Source: Actinomycetota bacterium
GTDB taxonomy: Bacteria > Actinomycetota > Acidimicrobiia > Acidimicrobiales > Iamiaceae
Assembly (NCBI GenBank): GCA_019639075.1
Contig: JAHBSO010000010.1
Coordinates: 54,890-118,889 of the forward strand
Reading direction: 5' to 3'
Length of the DNA stretch: 64,000 nucleotides
Shown: one piece after another, positions 51,604 through 59,250 of the stretch
How the letters are laid out: the number at the start of each line of letters is the position of its first letter
Position numbering within the stretch: position 1 is the first letter of the stretch
Notes under the pieces: model-generated
Seen by the model: only the letters and a program-made list of their open reading frames with translations
What the model was told of the DNA's origin: nothing
The model's database searches: none
Translations under genes and position numbers: made by a program

Positions 51604-51918
51604 ATGAGCGACCTTGCCGTCATCGCTGAAATGGCTCGACCGGGAGACTCCATTCGTGCCCGCCGCACCGACCTGGGATGGACCCAGGCCGAGCTGGCCG
51701 AGCGGTCGGGTGTCTCCCAGGCCGACATCTCGCGCATCGAGAACGGCCAACTCGACGCACGCTGGTCCACCATTCACCGATTGTCCGAAGCACTCGAGGC
51801 TCCGGGCGAGCCAGCGCGGCGGAGCTTGGCCAACGGCCACCGCCGGAACCCGCCGGCCCCGCGTCGATCCAAGCGCTGGACTCCGAAAGGCGAGACGAAG
51901 GTGATCAAGGATCGGTGA
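51604..51918 (+). CDS. XRE-family regulator, possible antitoxin
   Basis: A 104-residue protein with a Cro/C1 helix-turn-helix: IRARRTDLGWTQAELAERSGVSQADISRIENGQLDARWSTIHRLSEALE. The C-terminal 35 residues are basic (RRNPPAPRRSKRWTPKGETK) and could contact the partner or DNA. Its stop overlaps the GTG of the following GNAT gene, so the two are made together. Position behind its own palindrome suggests autoregulation as in toxin-antitoxin modules. Confidence 0.85.
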   Translation: MSDLAVIAEMARPGDSIRARRTDLGWTQAELAERSGVSQADISRIENGQLDARWSTIHRLSEALEAPGEPARRSLANGHRRNPPAPRRSKRWTPKGETKVIKDR

Positions 51919-52394
51919 TCTTCAGAACGGCGGAACCGGCGGACCACGATGCTCTCTGCGCGCTCGATCTCGGCGACTCGACGTCGAGTTGGCTCGCCGA
52001 GGTCGCCGAGATCCTCAACGGACTCATGGCGTGGCGGGACGATCCGGTGGCGCGAGACGAGGTACGCGAAGTCGTCGTCGCTGAGGACGACGGAAGGCTC
52101 GTAGCCGTCACTGCGCACGTCGCCCTCGTGGGCGACCAAGGTCAGATCTGGCCGGAGCACCGCTACCTGATGGTCACGGCCGTGCAGGTTGATCACCAAC
52201 GAACCGGAGTCGGCCGGATGCTCGTCGAATCGGTGTTCGCAGATCTCGCCGACCGCGGGGTGCGAACGGTCGAATGGTTGGTCGACCCGGCCAACACCGC
52301 CTCGATCTGGTTCAGCCGCACGACGTTCCCGGAGGCCGAGGAGTCGAACCCACCCGAGGACCGCCCGTACACCCTGTTCGTCCTCGAACTCTGA
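51915..52394 (+). CDS. GNAT acetyltransferase coupled to the XRE protein, possible toxin
   Basis: A 159-residue GNAT: IFRTAEPADHDALCALDLGD start, acetyl-CoA loop VQVDHQRTGVGRMLVESVFADLADRG, and VDPANTASIWFSRTTFPEAEES. The size is that of TacT/AtaT-type tRNA-acetylating toxins, but it could also be an ordinary metabolic GNAT. The GTG at 51915 overlaps the XRE stop (GTGA). The arrangement regulator-then-GNAT on a mobile island is the reason to suspect a toxin-antitoxin role. Confidence 0.8.
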   Translation: MIFRTAEPADHDALCALDLGDSTSSWLAEVAEILNGLMAWRDDPVARDEVREVVVAEDDGRLVAVTAHVALVGDQGQIWPEHRYLMVTAVQVDHQRTGVGRMLVESVFADLADRGVRTVEWLVDPANTASIWFSRTTFPEAEESNPPEDRPYTLFVLEL

Positions 52395-52427
52395 CGGGAT
52401 GCACCACGAGCGCCGGCCCAGAGCCAG

Positions 52428-53057
52428 TCATCCCAGCCAGTAGCCGGGCCTCCACCAGTAGAGCGTCGTCGGGTCCTCGGGCCACGGCCGTCGGGGACCT
52501 GTCGGGTCTTCGATCGAATCGACCGTAGGGTCGATGGGCCGCCATAGCGGGTCGATGGGTTCGTCTGGTGCAGCGCCGCGGACGATGCCCGTGAAGCGGA
52601 ACTCCATGGCACCGAGTTCACTGGTAGCTCGTTGGGAGTCGATCAGGCTCGGTCGGTTTGCTCCCCCTGCATAGGTTGGCCAACGCAGTTGAACAGCATC
52701 GTCCTCCCAGAAGCAGAGTGGGCAGATCACGTAAGAGCCAGGCGCTTCGTCGAAGACGAGATGACCGCAGCACGGACACGGGTACGAAGCGGCCTGGGCG
52801 ATCCATCGGCTGGCGTGTTGGACGAGGCCCATCTCGACGGCAGCGGACGCAAGACACGCCCAGAGGACGGGATCGCTTTCCTTCTCCACGGTCTCGGAAA
52901 GTGTGTCTGCTGCCAGCCCGAGCTCGTTGTGCAACAGAAGGTCGCGGACCTCAACGACCGCCTCTTCGGCGACGCCTATGGACAAGGCCCGGTCAATCGC
53001 ACGACGAACGTTCTCGGTACTACGCGCCCACGACGCCTCCAGCTCCGATCGATCCAT
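52428..53057 (-). CDS. MafI-like immunity domain fused to a Cys-rich CPCC domain
   Basis: A 209-residue protein. The N-terminal 80 residues (VRRAIDRALSIGVAEEAVVEVRDLLLHNELGLAADTLSETVEKE) have the look of MafI-family immunity proteins that protect against polymorphic toxins. The middle has YPCPCCGHLVFDEAPGSYVICPLCFWEDD, the CPCC zinc motif, followed by RPSLIDSQRATSELGA, as in CPCC-domain proteins of polymorphic toxin loci. The end is Pro/Trp-rich (WPEDPTTLYWWRPGYW). The ATG at 53057 is preferred over a TTG three codons earlier. No cognate toxin is visible. Confidence 0.75.
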   Translation of the reverse strand: MDRSELEASWARSTENVRRAIDRALSIGVAEEAVVEVRDLLLHNELGLAADTLSETVEKESDPVLWACLASAAVEMGLVQHASRWIAQAASYPCPCCGHLVFDEAPGSYVICPLCFWEDDAVQLRWPTYAGGANRPSLIDSQRATSELGAMEFRFTGIVRGAAPDEPIDPLWRPIDPTVDSIEDPTGPRRPWPEDPTTLYWWRPGYWLG

Positions 53058-53221
53058 CAATTTCAATATGGCATAGGTGCCGATCTAGATCGTCCCCGAA
53101 ATCAAGTACCTCGGTGTCGGCATGAGGCCGGCAAGGCTCAGGAGCGGACGGGTTCCAGGAGATCTTCACCCTTCTCCGGGGGTGAGGTCATCGATCCACA
53201 GCTCGTCGGGCGGCGGCACCT

Positions 53222-53251
53222 CCGTGCCCACTACGTGCCCTTTTCGATCGG
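53222..53251 (+). repeat. 30-bp subterminal direct repeat, right copy
   Basis: Identical to 48394-48423, same orientation; 105 bases inside the right att repeat. Confidence 0.9.
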
Positions 53252-53344
53252 GGATCGTGGTCACCGAGCGGTCGTGGCGGCTACCGGATCTACGGTCTGA
53301 CCTGCGGGTTGGCACCAGACTCGCAGGCAATGGACCCGGCTGAT

Positions 53345-53398
53345 CCTGCTTTGCCGGCAGGGGGTCGTGGGTTCGATTCCCATCGTCTCCACCAAGAA
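53345..53398 (+). other. attR of the island (partial tRNA-Ala copy)
   Basis: Anticodon arm through CCA and four further bases of tRNA-Ala; 53357-53398 is perfect. The loop reads TTTGCCG and the 5' half of a tRNA is missing, so it is not a functional gene. Confidence 0.9.
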
Positions 53399-53543
53399 CA
53401 CGCATGTCAGGGCCCTGCTGTCTTGCCTCGGCGGTCGCCGGATCAGGCCGGACTCCGCGAAGAACTCCGCGAAACGGGCGGTACTCGGCGGTACACCTTG
53501 AGATGGACGATGCTCGTCAGCCTCTCGACGAAAGGATGGCACC

Positions 53544-53954
53544 GTGAGGTCAATGGCCTGGCGACACGTGTTCGAGCCGCGTCCCTGGTCGGACCTGACC
53601 GAGTTCTACGAGCGAATGGCGACGAAGGACCAGGCGTTCGGTTACCTCGTCGACATCGTGCGGAGTATCGAAGCATCGCCGAGTCGGGACCGTCTCGCGG
53701 CGACGACCTCGATGCATGATCTGCTGGTCGTTGATCAGCCCATTTCGACTCCGCCGATCGAGGTGCTTCGCGTCTCGGCACCGGGCTCCCTTTCGCCGGC
53801 GCCAGCCGGCTCAGTGGTTATCGAGCACTTGTCTCATAACGGGAGGAACGACCGCGTCGAGCGGCCGGTGGTCGAGGCGGTGCCGCTGTTCTGGCGGTTC
53901 GCCTTGGAGAAGTTCGGTATCGAGGGTGCGCCTGTGAATGAGGCTGGACGGTGA
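53544..53954 (+). CDS. Hypothetical protein next to a DUF1963 gene
   Basis: A 136-residue protein (GTG 53544, or ATG 53553) with AAAGGA upstream. It begins SMAWRHVFEPRPWSDLTEFYERMATKD and has PSRDRLAATTSMHDLLVVDQ and FWRFALEKFGIEG. Not recognised. Its stop overlaps the start of the DUF1963 gene (GTGA), so the two are coupled. Codon use is less GC-rich than the core genes. Confidence 0.7.
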   Translation: MRSMAWRHVFEPRPWSDLTEFYERMATKDQAFGYLVDIVRSIEASPSRDRLAATTSMHDLLVVDQPISTPPIEVLRVSAPGSLSPAPAGSVVIEHLSHNGRNDRVERPVVEAVPLFWRFALEKFGIEGAPVNEAGR

Positions 53955-54835
53955 CGAAGAACGTTGACGTCGCGAGGTTGCGCCAGCAGCTGGCCGACAT
54001 CTGTGCGCGGTGGGTGCCGCCTGATGTGGCCAGGGTTGTGGAGGGGCTTGCCCGCCCAGCGATCCGGCTCCGTCATACGGATGAGCCCGTCCGCTCGCAC
54101 CTCGGCGGCGCGGCGTTGCTCGATGACCTCGCTCTCTGGCCGCGATGGCATGGCCGGCCATTGTCACTCGTGGCGGTCATCGACCTGGCCGAGTTGGCGC
54201 CGTTCGAGTCCGACCCGTCCCTGCCGGTGAGTGGGGTGCTCAACTTCTTCTACGACTACGAGGAGCAACCGTGGGGTTTCGAGCCGGAACACCGCGGTGG
54301 GTGGCGCGTGGTCCTCACCGACCCCGCTTCCGGGCGAACGGTGAACACACCGGAGGGCGCGGACGCGTTCGTGTCGCTCGGTCTGGTGCCGCAGCAGACC
54401 CTTTCGATCCCGGGTTGGGAGGAACCGGCTGTTGAGTCGGTGTTCCCACCGCATCAGGACCGGAGCTCGGACGCGGAGGCTGTGCGGCAGACGTACTTCT
54501 CCATGCAGGACGACTGGAACGAGGTCGTCAGCGTCGAGTCGACTCCCAACCACCAGATCGGTGGCTGGCCGCGCCTGCAACAGAACCCGATCTGGCGGGA
54601 GTGCGATGTGGTCTCCAGGGGCCTGCCACTTGGAACGTCTGAGCAGTGGAACCACGCCGAGCCGACGTTCAGCGCCGAGCGTGAGGCGGACTGGCGGCTG
54701 CTCATCCAACTCGACACAGATGACGACGCCGGATGGATGTGGGGAGACGTCGGAACGCTCTACTTCACGATCCGCCAGTCGCTTCCCGTTGCCACTGCCG
54801 TCGACGAGGCGTGGCTGGTCCTGCAGTGCGGCTGA
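53951..54835 (+). CDS. DUF1963 (YwqG-like) family protein
   Basis: A 294-residue protein. HLGGAALLDDLALWPRWHGRPLSLVAVIDLAEL, the central HQIGGWPRLQQNPIW and the C-terminal WRLLIQLDTDDDAGWMWGDVGTLYFTIRQ are the conserved blocks of DUF1963/YwqG proteins. Function unknown; family members often sit near polymorphic toxin or immunity genes, which would fit this neighbourhood. Confidence 0.87.
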   Translation: MTKNVDVARLRQQLADICARWVPPDVARVVEGLARPAIRLRHTDEPVRSHLGGAALLDDLALWPRWHGRPLSLVAVIDLAELAPFESDPSLPVSGVLNFFYDYEEQPWGFEPEHRGGWRVVLTDPASGRTVNTPEGADAFVSLGLVPQQTLSIPGWEEPAVESVFPPHQDRSSDAEAVRQTYFSMQDDWNEVVSVESTPNHQIGGWPRLQQNPIWRECDVVSRGLPLGTSEQWNHAEPTFSAEREADWRLLIQLDTDDDAGWMWGDVGTLYFTIRQSLPVATAVDEAWLVLQCG

Positions 54836-54917
54836 CGTCGTACGAAGCTCAAGGCCTATCGACAGCCGACCGGTAGAGGTCGTCGAGCCGCTCGGCGAGC
54901 GTCTCGTCGACCGAGCT

Positions 54918-55340
54918 TCAGCGGGTGACGAGGAAGATGCCAGCGAGCACGATCGGGATCCCGACCAGGTTCGACGCCGTGAACTCCTCGTGCTCGATCA
55001 CGGCTCCGACGAGAGCGAGGAGGCATGCGCCGACGCCGAGCGCGGTCAGCGGTGACGAGGCCACCCCTCCACCAGCCCGGTAGAGCTGCACGAACCCGAG
55101 CTCGATGAGCGAAACGGCCCCTGCGAGGGCCAGCACGAGACCGGGGCGCACCGTGCCGAGACCGGTGGGCTTCTGGAGTCCGAACGAGATCGCACAGAGG
55201 GTGAGGGCGCCCGCGGCATACACGCCTGCCATGAGCATGAGGGAGTTGGTCCGGTCGCCAACCCGCTTCATCGACAGGTGGTAGGTGATCTGGCCGACCT
55301 GGATCATGACGAGGCCCAGGCACCACGTCCTCCAGTTCAA
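54918..55340 (-). CDS. Short EamA/DMT-type membrane transporter
   Basis: A 140-residue protein from a TTG at 55340 that overlaps the ATP-grasp stop (TTGA). Four to five membrane helices are visible: LGLVMIQVGQITYHLSMKR, LMLMAGVYAAGALTLCAISFGL, LVLALAGAVSLIELGFVQLY, ALGVGACLLALVGAVI and LVGIPIVLAGIFLVT. This is half-size relative to usual EamA proteins, like SMR-type exporters, which work as dimers. It probably exports the product of the coupled ligase. Confidence 0.75.
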   Translation of the reverse strand: MNWRTWCLGLVMIQVGQITYHLSMKRVGDRTNSLMLMAGVYAAGALTLCAISFGLQKPTGLGTVRPGLVLALAGAVSLIELGFVQLYRAGGGVASSPLTALGVGACLLALVGAVIEHEEFTASNLVGIPIVLAGIFLVTR

Positions 55341-56620
55341 GGTTCGTAGGTGCCGGTGAGGCCGGCGAGGCTGCGGTGGAAGTCGAGCGCGTCGTCGATC
55401 GACGGATGGGTGGAGAGGACGAACCCGATGTATCCGCTCCACGTCGGCCACGGAGCAACGACGGTGCCGGGATCGGTCAGGCCCACGTACTCGGCGTGCG
55501 CCCCGCTGAGGACGTCCGACAGGCGGTCGACGCCGAGAAAGGTCCCGTGTCCGTCGACCGGGATGACGTAGTTGGCCGCCACACCGTTCGGATCACCAGG
55601 TCTGGTCAGGCCCGCGTCGACTCCCAGCGCCAGCAGCAGTGCGGTCTCGCACACGCTCACGCCGAACGCCCGGGTGCTCAACCAGTCGACGACCCCGGAT
55701 CCACCGACCCTTAGCCCGAGGTCGATCACCCGCGGGTCCCCCTGCGGATCGAGACGTACCTCGACGTGTGCGACGCAGCTGCTCAGGCCCAGACCAGTGA
55801 CCGCGGCCTCGGCCGCGCCGAGCAGTCGTCGAGTGGCGTCCTCGTCGAGCTGCGCCGGGACGACATAGGGGGACTCCTGGAAGTGAGGTCCGGTCGGCAG
55901 GCCCTTCGACCCCCAGCTGACGGCGATTGCTCGTCCCGTGGCGTCGGCCGCCACCTCGACAGCGAACTCCTGTCCAGGCAGGAACTCCTCCACCGAGATC
56001 CCACCGATTTCCAGGGCCCGACCTGCTGCCCCGTTCACCAGGCTCTCTGCGGTCAGCACCCCGTCGTACAGCGCTCGCACGGTCGCGACCGCAGCCCCGA
56101 GATCGGCTCCATCGCGGACGCGGACGACACCACTGCCGGCGTACCCGCTCGTCGGCTTGACGACGACGTCTCCGCCGAGCGCCGAGAGCGCGGTGCGCAG
56201 CGAGCGCTCGGTCGAGTCGAGCGGGAGCGTCGTCGATCGAGCGGACAGGCCGAGGGGGTCGAGCGCCGCCGACCTCAAGTGCTTCGACCGGGCACGGACC
56301 GTCGGTTCGACTCCGGGCCCGGCGAGCCCGAGACGATCCGCAAGTGCCGCGACGGCCGGGACCGTGGGCTCGTCCAGCGTGAGCACCGCGTCGACGCCGT
56401 GGGACCGGGCGATCGCATCGAGCTCGCGGCTCTCGGGTGCGCATGCGGTGGCCCAGTCGGCGAACAGCGGTTCGTGGTGGCCGAACTTTGTGGCGAGGAC
56501 CGACGCTCGTGGGGCGTGTCGCTCCTCGAACACGCGGACGACCTCGAGATCGAGCCGGGACGCTGCCTCGAAGATGTACGGGAGGCGCGGATTCTGGAAG
56601 ACGATCAGCACCGTTGACAT
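55337..56620 (-). CDS. ATP-grasp domain carboxylate-amine ligase
   Basis: A 427-residue ATP-grasp enzyme. The pre-grasp domain opens STVLIVFQNPRLPYIFEAASRL; the grasp shows GGDVVVKPTSGYAGSGVVRVRD (ATP loop), SVEEFLPGQEFAVEVAADATGR and CVAHVEVRLDPQGDPRVIDLGLRVGGSGVVDWL with the metal-binding acidic residues (Glu, then Asp where Glu/Asn-x-Asn-x-R is usual). Relatives include L-amino acid ligases and other peptide-bond formers. Coupling to a small exporter suggests a secreted dipeptide or similar product; this is an inference. Confidence 0.82.
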   Translation of the reverse strand: MSTVLIVFQNPRLPYIFEAASRLDLEVVRVFEERHAPRASVLATKFGHHEPLFADWATACAPESRELDAIARSHGVDAVLTLDEPTVPAVAALADRLGLAGPGVEPTVRARSKHLRSAALDPLGLSARSTTLPLDSTERSLRTALSALGGDVVVKPTSGYAGSGVVRVRDGADLGAAVATVRALYDGVLTAESLVNGAAGRALEIGGISVEEFLPGQEFAVEVAADATGRAIAVSWGSKGLPTGPHFQESPYVVPAQLDEDATRRLLGAAEAAVTGLGLSSCVAHVEVRLDPQGDPRVIDLGLRVGGSGVVDWLSTRAFGVSVCETALLLALGVDAGLTRPGDPNGVAANYVIPVDGHGTFLGVDRLSDVLSGAHAEYVGLTDPGTVVAPWPTWSGYIGFVLSTHPSIDDALDFHRSLAGLTGTYEP

Positions 56621-56829
56621 CAACGTCCTCCGATCAACATGTGCACCGTTCCGCCAGGAGCGAGTCCGCCGTGACCCTGGATCGCACCCTAGGAGGGGAG
56701 CACGCTTCGCCGGAGCACTACACGAGAAGGTTGCGGACCCGGGGTCGGGACCGCCACCAGCGGCCAGGCCAGCCGGACCCTCGCGCAGGGAGCCGAAGTG
56801 CCGAGCTCAACGGTCGCGCGGGGCGACGG

Positions 56830-56835
56830 TACCGT
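56830..56835 (+). promoter_or_regulatory. -10 box TACCGT for the metallopeptidase gene
   Basis: TACCGT 6 bases before the GTG at 56842; it fixes this start. Confidence 0.5.
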
Positions 56836-56841
56836 TCGGCC

Positions 56842-57900
56842 GTGCACATCCTCCGATGCCCACGGTGCGGACATCCCGCGCCGGTCCAGTCCCTCGAGTG
56901 CATCGCGTGCGGTGTCTCGATCGGGTTCCATCCCGCCGAGCTCGCGATGGTGGAGCTCACCGACGACGGGGCATCGGTCGCCGACCGGTCCTGGACGGCG
57001 TGCATCAACCGAGGGTGGGAGTGCAACTGGTTGCTCCCGACCGATGCGGGCTCGGGCCGGTGCTTCTCGTGTCGCCTCAACCGCAATCGACCGGCGTCCG
57101 ACGACACGATCGCCCTCGAGAAGCTGGCCGAGGCCAGCAAGGCGAAGCGGCGGCTACTGATCCAGCTCGCCGAGATGGGCCTGCCGGTCGACCCCTTCTA
57201 CGAGCGGGACGGCGGTCTGGCCTTCGACCTGCTCTCCTCGTACTCGGGCGACGGTCCGGTCACGATCGGCCACGCCGGCGGCGTGATCACCATCGACCTG
57301 GTCGAGACGCTCGACGACTACCGCGAGCGGCTGCGGATCCAGCTGGGCGAGCCGTATCGCACGATGCTCGGCCACTTCCGCCACGAGATCGGCCACTACT
57401 ACCAGTCCATCCTCGTGGAGGGGACCGATCGGATCGACGCGTGTCGGGACCTGTTCGGCGACGAGCGGGCGTCGTACGCGGACGCGCTCGAGCGCCACTA
57501 CCGCGCGGGTGCGCCGGCGGGCTGGGAGGACTCGTACATCTCCGAGTACGCCACGATGCACCCGTGGGAGGACTTCGCGGAGACCTTCGCCCACTACCTC
57601 CACATCACCGACACGCTCACCACGGCCGCGACCGGAGGGATGACGCTGCACGCGTCGCAGTTCGGTGGCGTGGTCGACCAGGACGTCGAGCCTCGGGCGT
57701 CCTACGCCGACGTCGGCATCGAGGAGGTCCTGGCCGACTGGCGCTGGGCATCGCTGTTCTTCAACGCGGTGAACCACGCCATGGGCAAGGCCGACCTCTA
57801 CCCCTTCACGCTGGTCGAGCCGGTCGTGCACAAGCTGGGCTTCGTCCACGAGGTCGTCCAGCAGACCGGCCGGGTCACCGCCCGGCCGATCCTGGTCTGA
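56842..57900 (+). CDS. Zinc-ribbon metallopeptidase (Peptidase_Mx type)
   Basis: A 352-residue protein. The N-terminus carries a zinc ribbon: CPRCGHPAPVQSLECIACG, then Cys in WECNW and CFSC, about two CxxC pairs and more. The catalytic domain has HFRHEIGHYYQS, a clear HExxH-type helix (His-Glu-x-x-His), and a later HPWEDFAETFAHYLH that can give the third ligand and partner Glu. This is the putative zinc-binding metallopeptidase family found widely in actinobacteria and proteobacteria; no substrate is known. Divergent from the ATP-grasp gene. Confidence 0.85.
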   Translation: MHILRCPRCGHPAPVQSLECIACGVSIGFHPAELAMVELTDDGASVADRSWTACINRGWECNWLLPTDAGSGRCFSCRLNRNRPASDDTIALEKLAEASKAKRRLLIQLAEMGLPVDPFYERDGGLAFDLLSSYSGDGPVTIGHAGGVITIDLVETLDDYRERLRIQLGEPYRTMLGHFRHEIGHYYQSILVEGTDRIDACRDLFGDERASYADALERHYRAGAPAGWEDSYISEYATMHPWEDFAETFAHYLHITDTLTTAATGGMTLHASQFGGVVDQDVEPRASYADVGIEEVLADWRWASLFFNAVNHAMGKADLYPFTLVEPVVHKLGFVHEVVQQTGRVTARPILV

Positions 57901-58306
57901 CCGACGGCGTCGTTCGGACCGATCGGCCGCGGCCGAGAGGCTCCCCTCCGGTGACCCACCACGGCCTGTTGGTGGTGTTGTCGAAGGGGGCCACGGGGGT
58001 GGTGTGGTTGGTGGTGCTGATGTGGTGATCGACGCGCGGTTAGCGGATCGCGGTGACCTGATGTCGGGGCTTCCTGAGCGGTTTCGGTCACATCTTCGCT
58101 CCGGTCCGTCACGGACTCTGGGCACGCGACCACTCTCTGCGGTAGCGTTCTCGTCGGGCACCGCCACGGACCGCTGGAACTCTCCGCCACACCCCCGCTC
58201 CCTCCAGAGTTCCGGGCACGGACCCGACCCCCACCCCGTACCGCCGACGTCGTCGGCGACACCCCCGTTCCCGTTGCGTGACCCGACCCTCCCGAAAGGG
58301 GCCACC
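57901..58306. other. 406-bp intergenic region with long 5' leader
   Basis: No gene is supported. A TAGCGT box at 58143-58148 is the best promoter for the next gene and would give a leader of about 150 bases, rich in C and short inverted repeats. I recognise no riboswitch in it. The early part is G/T-rich (GGTGGTGTGGTTGGTGGTG). Confidence 0.5.
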
Positions 58307-59074
58307 ATGGTGTCCTCGTTCCTGTCGTCGACGGCGATCACCTCGACGACGACGAGCACGACGACCCCCACGCCGGCCAAGCCGGTCAGCGGTCGGCCGG
58401 CGAACCTGCTCGACCACCACCGGCTGGTGACCATCACCGGCGGGGCGATGTGGGACGCGGCGGAGGCGTTCGTGCACGACACCTACGTGGAGCTCGGCTA
58501 CACGAGGCCCTCGGCCCGTCGCCAGGTCGAGGAACTGGCGCCGTACGGGTCGGCATCGATCTTCCACGCCGTGGTCGACGACGACGAGCGCATCGTCGGC
58601 ACGGTCCGCAGCATCTACGGCACCTACGACGACCTCCCCGTCGGCAAGTTCCACCACCTCGACGACGCCGGCCCCGACCCGCTCTGCGAGCTGTCCTCCC
58701 TCGTGGTGTCCCCGACGATGCGCAGCACCGGAGTGATCGAGCACCTGTACCGGGTGGGTTGGTTGGAGGCCTACCGGATGGACTGCGTCGCCCTGGTCGC
58801 GATCATCGACGACTGGCTGCTCGACGTGTTCAAGGACAACTACCGGCTGCCGTTCCTCCAGATCGGCGAGGGCCACGAGTACATGGGCGGCGTCCCGGTG
58901 CCGGCGGTGCTCCCCCTCGACGGCCACTACGAGGACTGCATCGCCCAGAACCCCAAGTTCGCGGGGTGGATGCTCGAGATCGTCAGCTCCGAGGAGCTCG
59001 AGCGGTGGGGCATCCGGCCCCCTGCGGAGGACACCCGGCCGGTCGTGGCACCCACCTTCGCCACGGTCCGTTAG
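58307..59074 (+). CDS. Acyltransferase with FeeM/GNAT-like fold
   Basis: A 255-residue protein. After a Thr-rich N-terminus (TTTSTTTPTPAKP) the core reads AFVHDTYVELGYT, IFHAVVDDDERIVGTVRSIYG, CELSSLVVSPTMRSTGVIEHLYRVGWLEAYRMDCVALVAIIDDWLLDVFKD and FLQIGEGHEYMGGVPVPAVLPLD. The order of strands and the IGTVR/ELSSL blocks resemble N-acyl amino acid synthases (FeeM) and the LuxI-like acyl-homoserine lactone synthases, both GNAT-related. An N-acyl product is possible but unproven. AAAGGGG precedes the ATG. The next gene is a c-di-GMP enzyme. Confidence 0.62.
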   Translation: MVSSFLSSTAITSTTTSTTTPTPAKPVSGRPANLLDHHRLVTITGGAMWDAAEAFVHDTYVELGYTRPSARRQVEELAPYGSASIFHAVVDDDERIVGTVRSIYGTYDDLPVGKFHHLDDAGPDPLCELSSLVVSPTMRSTGVIEHLYRVGWLEAYRMDCVALVAIIDDWLLDVFKDNYRLPFLQIGEGHEYMGGVPVPAVLPLDGHYEDCIAQNPKFAGWMLEIVSSEELERWGIRPPAEDTRPVVAPTFATVR

Positions 59075-59250
59075 CACGCTCCCTGGCCTTCGACCGCTTC
59101 TCGAGCCACGCATGCACCCTCGGTGCACGTCGGGGGATGACGTTGGCGCGCACCCGGCATCGGTAAGACTGTGGACACCCGGGAGGTGGTCCCTTCGTTG
59201 CTCGCTCTCCCCGGGATCCCACCCATCCCACCCGGGAGAGCCCCGGTCTC

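Larger units (their letters stand above)
48260..53398. mobile_element. Integrated element in tRNA-Ala (about 5.06 kb between att copies)
   Basis: Bounded by a 42-bp direct repeat of the tRNA-Ala 3' end (48299-48340 and 53357-53398). It contains a tyrosine integrase, an excisionase-like protein, and cargo: an XRE-GNAT pair, a MafI-like/CPCC protein, a CxxC mini-protein and two unknown genes. No replication, relaxase or phage structural gene is visible, so it is a minimal island, satellite or decayed integrative element. Its codons are less GC-saturated than the flanks. Confidence 0.88.
53058..53543. other. Gene-free right end of the island and flank
   Basis: About 490 bases with no credible gene. 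It holds the promoter side of the CPCC gene, the right 30-bp repeat (53222-53251), the attR copy (53345-53398) and then short direct repeats (AACTCCGCGA and CGGCGGTAC pairs) before the next gene. Confidence 0.7.

Noticed and set aside
53345..53398. Second tRNA-Ala gene
   Set aside because: Only the anticodon arm to CCA part is present; the acceptor 5' strand and D-arm are missing. It is the right att copy.
57901..58306. Riboswitch (for example c-di-GMP type) in the long leader
   Set aside because: No conserved riboswitch core could be recognised by eye; a covariance-model search would be needed to claim one.
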